From positions 3,973,501 to 4,037,500 of the forward strand of contig CATNEN010000033.1 of the NCBI GenBank assembly GCA_950097015.1: a stretch of DNA of 64,000 bases, in the 5' to 3' direction. Of the stretch, positions 1-12,000 are shown piece after piece. A program made the position numbers and the translations under genes. The stretch is from Macrostomum hystrix (taxonomy: Eukaryota; Platyhelminthes; Macrostomidae). Every line of letters starts with the position of its first letter. Position 1 is the first letter of the stretch. The notes beneath the pieces are model-generated. The model did no database searches, had not been told where the DNA came from, and saw only the letters and a list, made by a program, of their open reading frames with translations.

Positions 1-85
1 TTTTGTGACTTGGACGAGTCCAAAAGCCTTGACCAGGTGTTCAAGAGAATTGAAAGATTCTGTCAAAATATTCAAATTGATTGCC
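1..85 (+). CDS. ATR: ATR exon (partial at left edge)
   Basis: Reads [20 protein letters not shown] in frame 1 and ends at donor gtaagt with one base left over. That base joins exon 2 to give CQFFTWC, which matches the N-terminal ATR region ahead of the ...WCAQRVLFL helix. Confidence 0.75.
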
Positions 86-3000
86 GTAAGTATATTTTTC
101 TGGCAAAAATATATTTTTAGGGTTTCCTCGGATTCTCTACAATACTATGTTAAAAGGGTTTCCCCAGGATTCTCTTCTAAAATAATCTCATTGGAGTTTC
201 CCCAGGATTCTCTTCTAAAATAGTCTCACTGGGGTTTCCCCAGGATTCTCTTCTAAAATAATCTCATTGGAGTTTCCCCAGGATTCTCTTCTAAAATAGT
301 CTCACTGGGGTTTCCCCAGGATTCTCTTCTAAAATAGTCTCACTGGGGTTTCCCCAGGATTCTCTTCTAAAATAGTCTCACTGGGGTTTCTCCAGGATTC
401 TCTTCTAAAATAGTCTCACTGGGGTTTCTCCAGGATTCCCTTCTAAAATAATCTCACTATGGATTCCCCATGATTCTCTTCTAAAATAATCGCAGAGTTC
501 TTCACCTGGTGCGCTCAGCGGGTCCTGTTCCTGTGCCGAAACCGTCTAGTTGTTCTGGACATCGATCGGGTGGCCAGCCTCCTGTGCTCCATCGTTGCCA
601 GGCTCAGCGACTGCGCCGACTATGCCGTGCACGAGCTGCTGCGGGACTTCTACAGCTGCCTGCTGGGTGAGGATCGATTGGCGACTTTGCATTGGAAATC
701 CGACTGGGATCTAGAGATGGGATTAGATTAGAATTATAATATGATTATAATCCCATTAGATTCTAGATAATGTGAATATTCTAGGAAATCCAAATTAGAT
801 TTAGATTTTAGAAAATGGGGACAATCTAAAAAAATCCCATACAAGATCCTATCCAGATCCTATAATCCTACAGCAGGTGATTATCTTAGGGGGTCAGAAA
901 ATGATGAGGCCATTTTTCTAATTTGCAGACATCGGACCGAAGTCGCACACCGTCTCACCTGAGCTTCCGATCTCCTACAAATTCAAGATGTACTCCGGAA
1001 CCGTAAGATTTTTCATTTTGTTCATTCAATTGATTTTGACTTCATTTCTACTTTCAGTAGCGTGTGACGAATTAAAATAATACAAAATAAGCAGGGCACA
1101 TATCAGGGCAAGGAGTTCTCATTTCAACCGATCGAATTTGAGTCCGTGGCGCAAGCTCGTCGCGTCGCCTCGGTCATCATGTGAGACTTTGGAGCCAGTT
1201 TTTTAGATTATCTTGCCTCTCAGAATAGCACAGGCAGGTCTCAGAATGCCTCAACTGCAATCTCATTGCGCAGGACCTTTCTGTCGCAGTTGCCAATAAA
1301 AAGTTTGGCATGGCTGGAACCATTGTGGAGCAGCGAGGCGCTTAAAAGTGCAACCCACCTACTGGAGGTTGGCGCTGGCAATGAGAAACTGGTTCGTACT
1401 TTTGCATGCTTGCTTATTGAGCTGTAGGATTATTTAGGGCTGACCAACAAACTGCAGATTCTGAGGAGCTACTCTACTAGATCCTGAGTTTGAGCAGTCT
1501 TCCTCCCAGATCCTCAGGTTGGGCTGCCACTCCCCCAGATCCCCAGATTGGGCTGCCACTCCCAGATCCTCAGGTTGAGCTGCCACTCCCAGATCCTCAG
1601 GTTGAGCTGCCACTCCCCCAGATCCTCAGGTTGAGCTGCCACTCCCCAGATCCTCAGGTTGGGCTGCCACTCCCCCAGATCCCCAGATTGGGCTGCCACT
1701 CCCAGATCCTCAGGTTGAGCTGCCACTCCCAGATCCTCAGGTTGAGCTGCCACTCCCAGATCCTCAGGTTGGGCTGCCACTCCCCCAGATCCTCAGGTTG
1801 AGCTGCCACTCCCCCAGATCCTCAGGTTGAGCTGCCACTCCCACAGATCCCCAGGTTGGGCTGCCACTCCCAGATCCTCAGGCTGGGCTGCCACTCCCCC
1901 AGATCCTCAAGTTGGGCTGCCACTCACCCAGATCCCCAGGTTGGGCTGCCACACTCCCAGATGCCCAGGTCGCATCCCTATTGTTCCCGCTGTTTCGCCA
2001 CACACCGCAGGGCGCCCTCAAGCTGATTCACCGCTGCCTAGCCGCCTTCGGTATTGGCGACGTGCCGGCGGACAATTTCTACCTGACAGACATTGTCTGC
2101 TGTCTCTGCCAGGACCTGGTACACCCCAGCAAGTTACGGAATCTCAAGTGAGCACCTTGTCTTGGCGCAAATAAATGTTAGATAGCGCAGGTAGGTGTTA
2201 GATAGCACAGGTAGGTGTTAGATAGCACAGGTAGGTGTTAGATAGCGCAGGTAGGTGTTAGATAGCACAGGTAGGTGTTAGATAGCGCAGGTAGGTGTTA
2301 GATAGCGCAGGTAGGTGTTAGATAGCGCAGGTAGGTGTTAGATAGCGCAGGTAGGTGTTAGATAGCGCAGGTAGGTGTTAGATAGCGCAGGTAGGTGTTA
2401 GATAGCGCAGGTAGGTGTTAGATAGCGCAGGTAGGTGTTAGATAGCGCAGGTAGGTGTTTACAGCTAGTTGAACTGAGGTAACAGTTAATCTAGGGTCTT
2501 GAGTCAAAAGACAAATAGTTTCCCGTGGACTCAGACTCGAACTCGTGACTCTCAAATCGCATCAGTGAGGAAAGGCCTCGCCCTCCCACGCAGGACGAGC
2601 TTCCTTGCCGACATCGCCGAGCTGCTGACCTCAGTGGCCCTCTCGCTGGCCAACTTTGCCTTTCCCGACACTGTCGGTGGTCGCCGGCTCGATTCCGGCA
2701 CAGCCTGCATCCTACGCGAAGCCTGCCTGGACTGCCTCCAGCGCGCCCGCCGCTCCTGCATGCCAGTCGGCGTCGTCAGCCAGCTGGTGGACCGGCTGCG
2801 CTGCTGCCTGGCCCGCCTCTGGTGCTGCGCCCCGGCCTGCCTCACCGACGGTCGCGGGGACGCCTTCCTCGCCCTGCGGCACATCCTGACGCACGACGCC
2901 GTGTCGGTGCGGCCCGGCCCCGCCATGCGCCTTCTGGCCGCCGCTCTGGCAGCCGAGTTCCGAGCCGCCCTGACCGCCGCCGAGGTGTCCGCCGCCGCGT

Positions 3001-6000
3001 CGACAGCTTCGGCGACGTCAATTACGACAATGGCCTCATCGGCCACCTCTTCAGGGACGATCTCCGCGTCGTCCGACGAGACGGCCGGCATCCAGCAGCT
3101 GGAGTTCCCGCCGGTGGCCAAGCGGTCCGCCTTCCTGCGCCACTGCATGTCCGAGGTGCTGGAATTCTCGGCCGAGCTGCGCCGGCATGCCGGACGCCTG
3201 GACGAGGCGAGTCTTTGCTCAGCTGCTGTTTCAGTCATTTTGAATTTTTTACAGTCTGTCCTGTCCCTTTCTTTAAGCTCGATCATTTCCCTTTCTTTGA
3301 AATCTTTTTTTACCCTTGCTTTAGAGTTGGTCATTACCCTTGCTTTAGAGTTGGTCATTACCTTTAATTCGTATTTAAGCTATTCATTACCCATTTGTGT
3401 TCACGTCTTCATCCCATGCTCAAATTGGTGTATTGGGTCATTTCTCAGTGCTAAAAGTTCATACTCGTTCATTTCTCGCCCAGCAGACATTTGTGGAGAA
3501 GGTGCGCTACTTCAGCATCGTGTGGAACGCCTGGGTGGTGGCCTGCTTCGAAGTGGAACAGCTGCCGAAGCTCGATGGCAGCTCCTTCCTGGCCAGGTGA
3601 GTTCCGGCTTGGATTCAGTGTCTCGGTTACATTGCTGGGATTTCAGTGTCTCAGTTTCATTGTTGGGATTTCAGTGTCTCAGTTACATTGTTGGGATTTC
3701 AGTGTCTCAGTTACATTGTTGGGATTTCAGTGTCTCGGTTACATTGTTGGGATTTCAGTGTCTCGGATACATTGCTGGGATTTCAGTGTCTCAGTTTCAT
3801 TGTTGGGATTTCAGTGTCTCAGTTTCATTGTTGGGATTTCAGTGTCTCAGTTTCATTGTTGGGATTTCAGTGTCTCAGTTTCATTGTTGGGATTTCAGTG
3901 TCTCAGTTACATTGTTGGGATGTAAATCAGAATTTTCTTGTATTCGGCATTCGAATTTCCATTGATTTGTTCGTACTCGTAAAATATCCTTTTAGTCTAC
4001 TGACAGTAGTAGCCTGTAATTCACCACATTCAATTGTTAGCGCCACAGCGGGTTGCTGCGACTGCAGCTTCAATGAGGCGGCCAATCTGGCTGCCTATTT
4101 CAGCCGCGGTCTGCTGACTGCGGTGCTGGAAGGCCTCCTGTGCGCCGGCTGCGCCCTGGCCGCCTGGGAGCCACCGCCGTCAACTGGAGCAGCGGCGGCA
4201 GCCGGGACAGCCGAAGCCGGCGCGGCCGACAGTGCCAGCGCTGAGCTGCTGGACGCTCTGGTGCATGACATGAGCCACAGCGTTTTTGCCTTTCTGTACA
4301 CTGTCTGTGAGTCTTTTAATACTGCTAGTGTGGTCGGGGGTTCGAATCCCCGAACTTAAAAGTAACAAGCTTTTTTTCCTACCAAATGTCTTTACAGACT
4401 GAATGCTCAATAATCACAAGACTCAGTACTGTACAGACTCAGTACTGTACAGACTCAGTACTTTACAGACTTAGTACTTTACAGAGTGATATTCATTTTA
4501 GGCCAGCGCAATTTGGAAGGCCTCATTATGGATTCAAAGCTGCACCATCTGCTCTGTCTCATGACTGCGCCATTTATCTACAAATCGGTGAGTTTAAAAT
4601 GGGTAGTGATAATAACCAGAAAATGCTGACACAGGCTATGCTTTCAACTAATGAGATCCAATATTTTACAATTCAATGATCAAAATTATGAAATGTTTTT
4701 TGACCGATCATAATTAACTCGGAAGAAATGGGGTAATGACCGATCATTAGCGCTTCGTTAGTCATCACGCTGACGCACCTTCTTCGTGCTCGCAGAGCTC
4801 AGCCAAGCCGTCCAACATTCGAGATCTGGTGCTGATGCGCAGCGAGGAGGCCACGGTTCGCGGCCTCGCCTGCCTTCTCCAGCCGGGTTCTGCCGGTGGC
4901 GTTATCCGCTGTCCGCGGACGCCTAGGCGGACATTTTTCAGCGGCCTGGCCGACTGCGTGGCCCACCTGCCAGCCAGCTTCTGTCCGATCTGGCGGGCCG
5001 CCATTCTGAATGCCGTCCTGCTGTCCAGCAACGGCGGCACTGTCGGCCAGGAGGCGTCGGGCATGTCGGCGGAGGATGTGGACTATCTGCGCCATTGCCT
5101 GGCTGTCCGCCTGCCGCACGCCGCTTATCGGCTTGGCCGCGGCCGCACCGGCGGAGCGCACCGGATGTTCCAGTGGGTGCAGTTTTAGTGCAACCTGTTT
5201 GACAAATTCAACTCAAACAATCACAAATGAGAGCAATGACCGTCCATTGTGACCGTCCATTGTGACCGTCCATTGTGACCATCCATTATGACCATTCATT
5301 GTGACCGTCCATTGTGACCATCAATTGTCACCATCGATTGTGACCGTCCATTGTGACCATCCATTGTCACCATTCATTGTGACCGTCCATTGTGACCGTC
5401 CAATGTGACCATCAATTGTGACCGTCCATTGTGACCATCAATTGTGACCGTCCATTGTGACCGTCCAATGTGACCATCAATTGTGACTGTCCATTGTGAC
5501 CGTCCATTGTGACCATCAATTGTGACCATCCATGGTGACCATCCATTGTGACCATCAATTGTGACCGTCCATTGTGACCATTCATTGTGACCGTCCAATG
5601 TGACCATCAATTGTGACTGTCCATTGTGACCGTCCATTGTGACCATCAATTGTGACCATTCATTGTGACCATTCATTTTGACCATTCATTGTGACCGTCC
5701 ATTGTGACTGTCCATTGTGACTGTCGATTGTGGCCCTTCATTGTTACCATAGTGATCTCGTTGAAGTCACTTTCAGAAGGCCTTCATGAGCAAATCAGTT
5801 TCCTGAATCCGAGCCATTCCAAATCTGCATTTGAGACCCGCCACCCGCAACATTCCAGAGGCCTGCTGTCCCAAGACTCCACTCTCTGCCACCTGCAGTC
5901 ATCCGCCAATCTTATCTGTGTTGAATGCGGCAGTGCTGAGCTGTGCTACAACTTCTCAGCCTCTACTGCTCATCGTCCGTCGGAATCTTCTGTCGCCCAT

Positions 6001-9000
6001 CAGTCTTCGGTCTCCGCTAATCTGGCTTCCAGTCCCGCGTTTGGCCTGGTTGCCTGTCTGCAGCTGCGCTGTCAAAGCTGCCGGCTTGACAAAGGTGCGA
6101 AAAGTGCCTACTACTCTACTGCTCACAATGTTAGTAGTCTGATGCGAATATTTTGTCTTTTTATGTACTTTAGTTGCAGATAAAGAATTGGTTCTTAGCG
6201 AAGATCAGCAGCATCAGCATCAGACGCAGCAGCAGCAGCCAATCGCGTCAACAGGCGTCGAAACTGAGCCGTTGGAGGCCGCAGTCGCTGCCTCCCTGGC
6301 CCAGTGCCAGGACCTGCTGATCCCCGTGACCAAGCGCTGCCGGGCCAGGCCCGCAGTTCGCCTTGGCTCCCTCGCCTGCCTTCGCGCCCTGGCCGGCCAT
6401 CCGGGACCCCGGCCGGACTCGGCCAGGCTGTCCGAGCTGGCCAGCTGCCTGCTGGGCCTCATGAAGGAGGACGACAACTTCCAGGTTCAGCTGGAGGCGT
6501 CGGCGGCATTTGCAGCGCTGGCTAGGAGGCACGATGGCAGCCAGCAATGGGAGGCGGTGTTCTCAGGTGTGCTGGACCAGTTGGAGATCACGGACAACAG
6601 GATGCAGAGAACCGACGGCCTCATCTTCGCCTGCTACCAGCTCGGCCTGTGAGTTGCTTATGGGATCTGAGACGGAAAATGTACAATTGTTCAATTTACG
6701 CGATTCCTGTACTGTACAATTGACCCCCGTGCATCCGATTCCTGCTCTGTGCAATTGACCCCATGCATCTGATTCCTGCTCTGTGCAATTGACCCCGTGC
6801 ATCTGATTCCTGTGCTGTGCAATTGCCCCCTTGTCTCGCGCAGCTCCGTGCCCGCCTCGCAAGTGCCCCGCGTCCTGCTGCTGCTTGCGCAGCTGTCCAT
6901 GGTCAGCCTGGAGCCGCAGCGGGCGCTGGCTCTGGCGCGCCACTTCGGGCGCGACCTGCTGCGCAGACGCGACCTGTCAGGCGAGGCGGCCCTGGCGGCG
7001 GTTCGCTGGCCGCTGGCCAAGCAGTTTCTGCGCGCTCTGCTTCCGTCGCAGCGCTCGATCATCACTCCGTCGTCCGGAGTGTCGATGTTGTCAACTTCGG
7101 CAACGCCGGCGCCGGCGTCGGCGACAACATCGGCTGAAGCGATCGGCGATGGCGTCAGCCAGCTGCCCAGGTTCTGCTCGGCCCTGTCCGTGTTTAGCCT
7201 GAGCCTGCGGGCTACCCTGCTGCGCCTGGCCGAGCCCGCCCTCTGCCTGGCCCTGTTCTGCGAGTGCTCCGACTTCAGGGCGGTGACGCTGGAACTGTTG
7301 GGCGTTGAGGATAAGCCCGGCATTGTTGCGCAATTGCGGTCTAGGTGAGAATCTGCGAACAGAACACAGGTGTGGAAGTTCAGGAGGTGTGGAAGTTCAG
7401 GAGGAGGTGTGGAAGTTCAGGAGGAGGAGTGGAAGTTCAGGAGGAGGTGTGGAAGTTCAGCAGGAGGAGTGGAAGTTCAGGAGGAGTAGTGGAAGTTCAT
7501 TAGGAGGTGTGGAAGTTCAGCAGGAGGAGTGGAAGTTCAGGAGGAGGTGTGGAAGTTCAGGAGGAGGAGTGGAAATTCAGGATGAGGTGTGGAAGTTCAG
7601 GAGGAGGTGTGGGAGTTAAGGAGGTGTGGAAGTTCAGGCGTGGAAACTCAGTGTGAGGTGTACATAATGTTGAGATTATAAAACCTACCCGCAGAGGGAT
7701 GGTGCCGCACATATTCCTGCACCTGTTGCACCTGCGAGCCCTGCACGGTGAAGCCAAATGGGATGAGGGAGTGTGCCAGCTGTACGACCTGACAGGAGCC
7801 AGCCTCCACAGCCAGCTGGCCAGCGTTGACTCAGTCCGCATCGTGCAGCTGCTGGCTGTCCGCCTGTGGCACCGTCAGCCAGGCGGCCTGCTCTACGGCT
7901 TCCGCTACCTGCTAAGCCATCGGGTGGTGCAGCCGGCGCCTGCTGCTGCCGGAGGATTCGACGCCAGCGACGAGAGGCCGCCGTTCGAGGACTGCACGGA
8001 CGAGGAGCTGGCAGTGAGCAGCCGCACTCGAGCACTCAACCCATCTCTTCCATTTCTTCCCTATTTTCATTTTGTTTTGTCTCACCTCCTCCTGCTCCAC
8101 CCATAGCCTTCGTTTTCCCGTTCTCTCTCCATATCCCTCTTCCATCGCTCCAGCTCTTTCGCTTTTCTCCCTCTCCTTTCTTACCCGTCCCTATTTATCT
8201 CCCGTACCCATTTAACTTCCTCCCATCTATCTCCCCTCTCCCTTCTATCCTTATCTTCCCTTCTTTCTTCCCCTCCGCTTCTATCTCCCTATTCCCTTCC
8301 ATCTTCCTCTTCCCTTCCATCTTCCTCTTCCCTTCCATCTTCCTCTTCCCTTCTCTCTTCGTCTTCCCTTCCATCTTCGTCTTCCCTTCCATCTTCCTCT
8401 TCCCTTCCATCTTCGTCTTCCCTTCCATCTTCCTCTTCCCTTCCATCTTCCTCTTCCCTTCCATCTTCCTCTTCCCTTCCATCTTCCTCTCCCCTTCCAT
8501 CTTCCTCTTCCCTTCCATCTTCATCTTACCTTCCATCTTCCTCTCCCATTCCATCTTCTTCCCTTCCATCTTCCTCTTCCCTTCCATCTTCCTCTCCCCT
8601 TCCATCTTCCTCTCCCCTTCCATCTTCCTCTTCCCTTCCATCTTCCTCTTCCCTTCCATCTTCCCCTTCCCTTCCATCTTCCTCTTCCCTTCCATCTTCC
8701 TCTTCCCTTCCATCTTCCTCTTCCCTTCCATCTTCCTCTTCCCTTCCATCTTCCTCTTCCCTTCCATCTTCCTCTCCCCTTCCATCTTCCTCTTCCCTTC
8801 CATCTTCCTCTTCCCTTCCATCTTCCTCTTCCCTTCCATCTTCCTCTTCCCTTCCATCTTCCTCTTACCTTCCATCTTCATCTTACCTTCCATCTTCCTT
8901 TTCCCTTCCATCTTCCTCTCCCCTTCCATCTTCCTCTTCCCTTCCATCTTCCTCTTCCCTTCCATCTTCCTCTTCCCTTCCATCTTCCTCTTCCCTTCCA

Positions 9001-12000
9001 TCTTCCTCTTCCCTTCCATCTTCCTCTTCCCTTCCATCTTCCTCTCCCCTTCCATCTTCCTCTTCCCTTCCATCTTCCTCTTCCCTTCCATCTTCCTCTT
9101 CCCTTCCATCTTCCTCTTCCCTTCCATCTTCCTCTCCCCTTCCATCTTCCTCTTCCCTTCCATCTTCCTCTTCCCTTCCATCTTCCTCTTCCCTTCCATC
9201 TTTCTCTTCCCTTCCATCTTCCTCTTCACTTCCATCTTCCTCTTCCCTTCCTTCTTCCTCTTCCCTTCCATCTTCCTCTTCCCTTCCATCTTCCTCTTCC
9301 CTTCCATCTTCATCTTACCTTCCATCTTCCTCTTCCCATCTTTCTTCCTCTCCCCCCGCATCCTACTTCCCTACATCTTTGCTGACAAACGTTTCTTTTT
9401 CCATTTATAAATTGAATTTTCATCCTTTATTCACACTGTGTCCCATTATTCTTGCTCCTTCCCAGAGTGAAGTGCTCCAGGGCACCTACCTGTTCCCCGC
9501 TCTGGCCTACTTTGACACCCACCTGCACTGCGGCCTGCTCACCAACGAGGAACGCCGCGAGGCCCTGCTGAGCATGCAGATATTCCTGCGGCTCATCGGC
9601 TCCCGCAAAGTCAACCGGCTGCGAGTCAAGATTCTGTCCACCGTCAAGTGAGTCAGTTAAGCTCGGCTGTCTGATATTTTTATGGCTTTTTCGATACATA
9701 TCGGCTAGGATGCTCCTATATTTCTTGCCAGAATCGGCCTGACGTTTCAGCCGCGGCACTACTATCTGGAAGCCAACGCCCAGCTGTGGCTGACCTACGT
9801 TACTCTGTAAGAATTGCTTATTAACTTTGTTGCAATGCATACTACAGATTTTTTCGTTAGTAGTATGCTTGTTTCAAGAATATAAGTAATAAGTTAAAAA
9901 TCGTTTTTACACTTTTTTGTAGCATCGATGATCAGGACCTGTGCCCAATGCTCACAGACATTGTAGCCAATCTGCTGCCAGTGCTGACTGACCACACTGA
10001 AGCCTTCCTGCCCGTGCTGGAGCACCTGGTGTTCAAGAAGCGGTAAGAGGACATTGCAGGTGCACTTCCAGGGGTTCCGCAGCCCATCACCCTAAACAAA
10101 CCCTGGTTCCTCGGAGCTTGCAACTCAATGGTTAGAGCTTCGAGCAGATACCTCCAACCTGGTTCCACAGACCTTCAACCTGGTTCCACAGACCTTCAAC
10201 CTGGTTCCACAGACCTTCAACCTGGTTTCACAGACCTTCAACCTGGTTCCACAGACCTTCAACCTGGTTCCACAGACCTCCAAACTGGTTCCACAGACCT
10301 CCAAACTGGTTCTACAGTACTCCAAACCCTCAAACCTGGTTCCACAGACCTTCAACCTGGTTCCACAGACCTTCAACCTGGTTCCACAGACCTTCAACCT
10401 GGTTCCACAGACCTCCAACCTGGTTCCACAGACCTTCAACCTGGTTCCACAGACCTCAAATCTGGTTCCACAGACCTTCAACCTGGTTTCACAGACCTTC
10501 AACCTGGTTCCACAGACCTTCAACCTGGTTCCACAGACCTTCAACCTGGTTCCACAGACCTTCAACCTGGTTTCACAGACCTCCAACCTATTTTCACAAT
10601 CCAATTTCTCACTTTTCAGCGCGGTAACCAAGGACTCTATCGCGTGTCTGCATTTTTTGGACTCAATCAGTTCGCATTGTCCCAGATTTCAACGAATCCG
10701 AGCAGAAATTGAAAGGGCCACGCCTAGGTGAGCGACTTCAATCCGCTATCTTTGCGGCATAATTTGTCATTCAAATATGCGTTTTCTTGTGATTTAACGA
10801 TTTCAATAAAATTAGACTCATTGTTTCAAACTCAAACAAATTTCATTGTTTGTTTTACTACTCTACTGATAGTAGTAAAGTAGTAATAAAAATGCACTTC
10901 TTTGCTCGCGGAACTGTCTAAATCCCTCTACTAAAAGAATTATATTTCTCCCTCCCAACCCCGAACTTCAGCGATCTGGAGGGCCGCCTGCGCAACGCTT
11001 TGAACAGCGTCGCTCACGAGAACAAAGACCTGCGCCAGCTGGCCCTGTCCAAGCTGCACCGAATTCTTCTGTCTAGCGCCGATCTACTCTACGAGCAGGC
11101 GGCCAATGGAGGCGGCCTGCTGCCTGTCCTGTCCTGCCTGCTGGGCCGCCTGGTGGCGTTGGCGCCTCGCGTCTGCACCGACGTCAGGCTGTCACGCGCC
11201 CTGGCCGCCTGCCTCGGCGTTGTAGGCGCGGTGGACCCTGCAAGGTGCCCGCTGAGTCCCCCAGTTCACTTCTGATCCCCTCAGCTCCCTTCTGATCCCA
11301 TCGGTTCCCTTCTAATCCCCCAGCTCCCTTCTAATCCCATCAGTTCCCTTCTAATCCCATCAGTTCCCTTCTAATCCCATCAGTTTCCTTCTAATCCCAT
11401 CAGTTCCCTTCTAATCCCATCAGTTCCCTTCTGATCCCCCCAGTTCCCTTCTAATCCTATCAGTTCCCTTCTAATCCCATCTGTTCCCGTCTAATCCCAT
11501 CAGTTCCCTTCTGATCCCCCCAGTTCCCTTCTAATCCCATCTGTTCCCTTCTAATCCTATCAGTTTCCTTCTAATCCCATCAGTTCCCTTCTAATCCCAT
11601 CAGTTCCCTTCTAATCCCATCAGTTCCCTTCTAATCCCATCTGTTCCCTTCTAATCCTATCAGTTTCCTTCTAATCCCATCAGTTCCCTTCTAATCCCAT
11701 CAGTTCCCTTCTAATCCCATCAGTTTCCTTCTAATCCCATCAGTTCCCTTCTAATCCCATCTGTTCCCTTCTAATCCTATCAGTTTCCTTCTAATCCCAT
11801 CAGTTCCCTTCTAATCCCATCAGTTCCCTTCTAATCCCATCAGTTTCCTTCTAATCCCATCAGTTCCCTTCTAATCCCATCAGTTCCCTTCTAATCCTAT
11901 CAGTTCCCTTCTAATCCCATCTGTTCCCGTCTAATCCCATCAGTTCCCTTCTGATCCCCTCAGTTCCCTTCCAATCCTCTCGATTTTCCCTATGATCACC

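Noticed and set aside
2507-2566. Minus-strand tRNA-like segment with a B-box-like GAGTTCGAGTC
   Set aside because: The T-stem does not pair well and no A box is found at the right distance.
2552-3358. 268-residue minus-strand frame
   Set aside because: Antisense shadow of GC-rich ATR exon 7.
7866-9410. 514-residue PSIFLF-repeat frame and its antisense KMEGKR frame
   Set aside because: Both come from the 18-bp polypyrimidine minisatellite; there is no start context, domain or constraint, and it lies inside an ATR intron.
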